From positions 186,001 through 250,000 of the forward strand of contig NZ_JARZHG010000011.1 of assembly GCF_029946505.1 (NCBI RefSeq): a stretch of 64,000 nucleotides of DNA, given 5' to 3'. Below are positions 61,392 to 64,000 of the stretch, piece after piece; position 1 is the first letter of the stretch, and each line of letters begins with the position of its first letter. The translations under genes and the position numbers were made by a program. The notes under the pieces are model-generated. The model did not search any database, had not been told where the DNA came from, and was given only the letters and a program-made list of their open reading frames with translations. The DNA is from Polyangium sp. y55x31. Its GTDB lineage: Bacteria > Myxococcota_A > Polyangia > Polyangiales > Polyangiaceae.

Positions 61392-64000
61392 ATGCGCCTT
61401 CCTCTGCCCTACCTCCTCGCGCCGTCCCTCGCCTCCCTCCTGCTCCTCGGCTGCGGCGAGCCCACGCCGGCGTCCCCTGCGCTGGGCTCGGCCCGCGCGG
61501 CCCTCGAGACTGTCATCGGCCCCGAGATCGGGTTTGGCGAGCCCCTGCCCGGCTTCGCGGCCGAGATGCAAATGCGCGCGGCGGTGGCCTTCGGCGACGG
61601 CGCGTACTTCGCGGTCTGGCAGGACCATCGCAATGGCCGGGAACGCATCTTCGGCTCGCGCGTGATGCCCGATGGCACCCTCGTCGATCCGTATGGCCTC
61701 CACCTCGCCGATGGCCGCTCGCCCTCGATCACCTACGATGGGACGAATTTTCTGCTCGCGTATGAGGGCAGCACCGTGGAAATTTCCGGCATTGCTCCTT
61801 CGAGCGTGCGCCTGATGCGTATAGGCCCGACAGGCACGGTGCTCGATCCCGGCGGGATCCTCGTGGCCGAGGATGACCATGTCCGGGCGAGGGTCGCCTC
61901 CAATGGCAATGGCTCCCTCGTCGTCTGGGACAAGACCTGCCCGTTCTCGAACTGCGAGGTCCGCGCTGCGCGTGTCGCCGTCGACGGCACGGTGCTCGAT
62001 CCTGGAGGGTTTCTCGTGGCGCCTGCCGAGGACGCCCCCGACTATGCGCGCCCCGCCGTGGCCACGGACGGCACGGATTGGCTCGTGGTCTGGAAGGATG
62101 GTGAGATTCGCGGCCGCCGTTATTCCGCGTCCGGCGCCCCGCTCGATCCCTCGCACCTCGTCCTCGTCGCCGAACCGCAGGCCGACAATGCCGTGCTCGT
62201 CCACGACGGCGCCGCGTACGTGCTCGGCTGGGGCCGTTCCAGCGGCGTGTATGCCACGCGGATCTCGTCCTCGGGCGTGAAGCTCGACCCGAACCCGATC
62301 CAGGTGTCGAGCCTCGTGACGTATCCCTCGGGCCTCGTCGGCTCCCACGACGGCGTGAACACGGTCTTCGCGTGGGCCGATTACAGCCCGGGTGACTCCG
62401 CCACGCTACAGACTGCGCGCCTCTCTCCGGCCGGGACCCCGCTCGCTCCTGCGCCGGGCGCCTCGATCGGCCCGGACGTCGACGGGTTCGCCCTGGCCAG
62501 CGCGAGTGTGGGATCCCTCGTCCTCTGGACGCAGCAGAGCCACAGCTTCAACGACGTCAACAGCGGAGACATCATCGGCACCCGCCTCGACACGTCCGGC
62601 AAAGCGCTCGACGAGCCGCGCCTCGTGGTCTCGCAGAGCGCCGATCAGCAATTCCAGCCCTCGGTGGCGTTCGACGGCACGAACCACGTCGTCGTGTGGA
62701 CCGACGATCGCGATTTCGAGCAAGGCACCCAGTGGTACGACATCCGCGCCGCGCGGCTGTCGCCGGAAGGAGCCGTGCTCGATCCCGAGAGCATTGCGGT
62801 GTTCGCGGGCAGCGGGGTCCAGATAGAGCCGCGCGCGTTTTTCGACGGGAAGAACACGCTCGTCGTGTGGGGGGCCGACCTGGCGTATCCTCCGTACAAC
62901 TATCCGATCGCGGCGCGCGCGGCGCGCTTGAGCCCGGGCGGCCAGGTCCTCGATTCCACGCCGATCGATCTGCCGGAATACAGTGACGCGGCCTCGGACG
63001 GCGCGGGCCTGATGTTCGTGGGCGCGAGCGGGGGAATGCTCCACGCGTTCCGCGTAGGCCAGGACGGCATAGTCTCCCCGTGGATCGATCTGTCCGCGGC
63101 TCCGGCCGAATGGCTCGGCGGTACCCCTGCCCTGTCGTTCGACGGGACGAACTTCCTCGTGACCTGGTCTTCCAGCACCGGCATTCGCGCCGGCCGCCTG
63201 ACCCCCGCGGGAGAGCCGCTCGATCCGGGCGGTTTTCCGGTGGCGCCCGCCGCGCCGGCGGCGCAGATGGTCCAGCCTGACGTCGTCTTCACGGGAACAC
63301 ACCACGTCGTCGTGTGGCAGGAGGTCGTGGCGGAGCGGCGGGTGCATCTGCGCGCCGCGCGCGTGACGTCCGACGGAGTGGCCCTCGACCCGCAGGGGCT
63401 CTCGATCGCCGAGGATCTCCCGCGCGGCGATTGCGACGACGCGGTGCTGTACCACGGCTACGTCGAGGGCACGTGCCCCTCGCTCGTCGCCGTGGGGCCC
63501 CGCGCGCTCCTTGCGTACCGGGTCCTCACGGCGCCCACGGATCCGGCCGCGCTCGATCTCGTGGCGAGGACGATCGAGGCCGACGGCACGGTGACGCCGA
63601 TCGTCCCGCTCTCGGCCGAACCCACGTGGGTCGAGGGCGCGCCCGTGATGGCGGGGGAGAGCGCGAACAAGGCCCTCGTGGTGTATACGCGGTTCGTCCC
63701 GGGAGAGCCGTTCGGCGTGCAGCGCGTGTTCGGGCGATTCGTGGAGCCGGACGGCGCGGGCGGGAGCGGAGGCGCAGGCGGAAGCGGGAGCGGAAGCGGC
63801 GGCGCAGGCGGGAGCGGAGGCGCAGGCGGAAGCGGAGGCGCAGGCGGCGGCGGAAGCGGGAGCGGAAGCGGCGGCGCAGGCGGAGGCGGCGGCGGAAGCG
63901 GGAGCGAAAGCGGATGCACCTGCCACCTCGGCGCCTCGTCCTCGTCTCCCGGGGCCCTCGTCCTGCTCGGCCTCGTCTCGCTCGTCGCATCCGGACGTCG
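61392..64000 (+). CDS. Large propeller-like lipoprotein with MYXO-CTERM-like tail, truncated by the window
   Basis: At least 869 residues from ATG 61392. It has a lipobox LLGC (Cys21), then about 750 residues of repeating phrases such as VAFDGTNHVVVWTD, GTNFLVTWSS and RLSPAGTPLAP, a regular beta-propeller or tandem beta-strand protein. A Gly/Ser/Ala repeat linker (about 790-838) precedes GCTC (Cys842, Cys844), a hydrophobic segment PGALVLLGLVSLVAS and arginines, as in the MYXO-CTERM sorting signal. Having both a lipobox and a MYXO-CTERM-like tail is unusual. The stop codon should lie just past the window. Confidence 0.9.
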   Translation, partial: MRLPLPYLLAPSLASLLLLGCGEPTPASPALGSARAALETVIGPEIGFGEPLPGFAAEMQMRAAVAFGDGAYFAVWQDHRNGRERIFGSRVMPDGTLVDPYGLHLADGRSPSITYDGTNFLLAYEGSTVEISGIAPSSVRLMRIGPTGTVLDPGGILVAEDDHVRARVASNGNGSLVVWDKTCPFSNCEVRAARVAVDGTVLDPGGFLVAPAEDAPDYARPAVATDGTDWLVVWKDGEIRGRRYSASGAPLDPSHLVLVAEPQADNAVLVHDGAAYVLGWGRSSGVYATRISSSGVKLDPNPIQVSSLVTYPSGLVGSHDGVNTVFAWADYSPGDSATLQTARLSPAGTPLAPAPGASIGPDVDGFALASASVGSLVLWTQQSHSFNDVNSGDIIGTRLDTSGKALDEPRLVVSQSADQQFQPSVAFDGTNHVVVWTDDRDFEQGTQWYDIRAARLSPEGAVLDPESIAVFAGSGVQIEPRAFFDGKNTLVVWGADLAYPPYNYPIAARAARLSPGGQVLDSTPIDLPEYSDAASDGAGLMFVGASGGMLHAFRVGQDGIVSPWIDLSAAPAEWLGGTPALSFDGTNFLVTWSSSTGIRAGRLTPAGEPLDPGGFPVAPAAPAAQMVQPDVVFTGTHHVVVWQEVVAERRVHLRAARVTSDGVALDPQGLSIAEDLPRGDCDDAVLYHGYVEGTCPSLVAVGPRALLAYRVLTAPTDPAALDLVARTIEADGTVTPIVPLSAEPTWVEGAPVMAGESANKALVVYTRFVPGEPFGVQRVFGRFVEPDGAGGSGGAGGSGSGSGGAGGSGGAGGSGGAGGGGSGSGSGGAGGGGGGSGSESGCTCHLGASSSSPGALVLLGLVSLVASGR

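Noticed and set aside
60971-61393. N-terminal extension of glutathione peroxidase
   Set aside because: It is derived from repeat copy D; the family length fits the ATG at 60970.
62406-63926. Large minus-strand open frame near the right end
   Set aside because: It is antisense to the propeller-like lipoprotein, and its Ala/Ser-rich start is only the complement of the Gly/Ser linker.

Overview
The window is very GC-rich, densely packed and reads like a myxobacterial chromosome of the Polyangium/Sorangium type (order Polyangiales). The signs are many secreted lipoproteins with a lipobox followed by a long Gly/Ser linker, a GCTC + hydrophobic + Arg C-terminus of the MYXO-CTERM kind, MopE-like Cys repeats, SBBP-type propeller repeats, many two-component proteins and GTG starts. 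I recognise no rRNA, tRNA, CRISPR array or transposase.

Layout. 1-9.7 kb: propeller-type lipoproteins, inorganic pyrophosphatase, an M57-like metalloprotease, an LA_2272-type surface-repeat protein and small membrane or secreted proteins. 10-16.7 kb: a cytochrome P450, a bacteriophytochrome kinase with its single-domain response regulator, DNA polymerase IV (dinB) and an isolated succinate dehydrogenase cytochrome b subunit. 16.7-24.6 kb: an alpha/beta-hydrolase lipoprotein, a helical protein beside a 42-bp palindrome array, and two coupled sensor kinases.

25-39.2 kb looks like one functional module: three lipoproteins (one Dickkopf-like, one DUF1554/endostatin-like, one glucan-water-dikinase-like); then CotH kinase, DUF4956 membrane protein, HlyD-DUF3616 fusion and TolC-like protein as a co-directional run; and, convergent to it, a VTC polyphosphate-polymerase-type protein, a second CotH kinase, a histidine kinase and an OmpR-family regulator. 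TTAAC-type direct repeats (period 10-11 bp) lie at four promoters of this module, including that of the two-component system. I propose a regulated polyphosphate (or similar polyanion) synthesis/export and surface-phosphorylation system.

42.5-53.8 kb holds a second candidate system: a gingipain-like caspase-fold protein divergent from a four-gene coupled operon encoding a J-like membrane protein, a membrane protein with an EF-hand, a TPR-CHAT protease and a C14 caspase with a C-terminal winged-helix-like domain.

53.9-64 kb: Kelch-like and glycosidase-like lipoproteins, an NAD-dependent epimerase with a divergent LysR regulator, a second helical protein beside a 43-bp palindrome array, glutathione peroxidase, and a large incomplete lipoprotein with a MYXO-CTERM-like tail.

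Every gene-free stretch above 300 bp is filled by repeats: four copies of a multi-hairpin element whose stems covary between copies (9.8, 15.7, 24.6 and 61.0 kb) and the two tandem palindrome arrays (19.7 and 60.0 kb).
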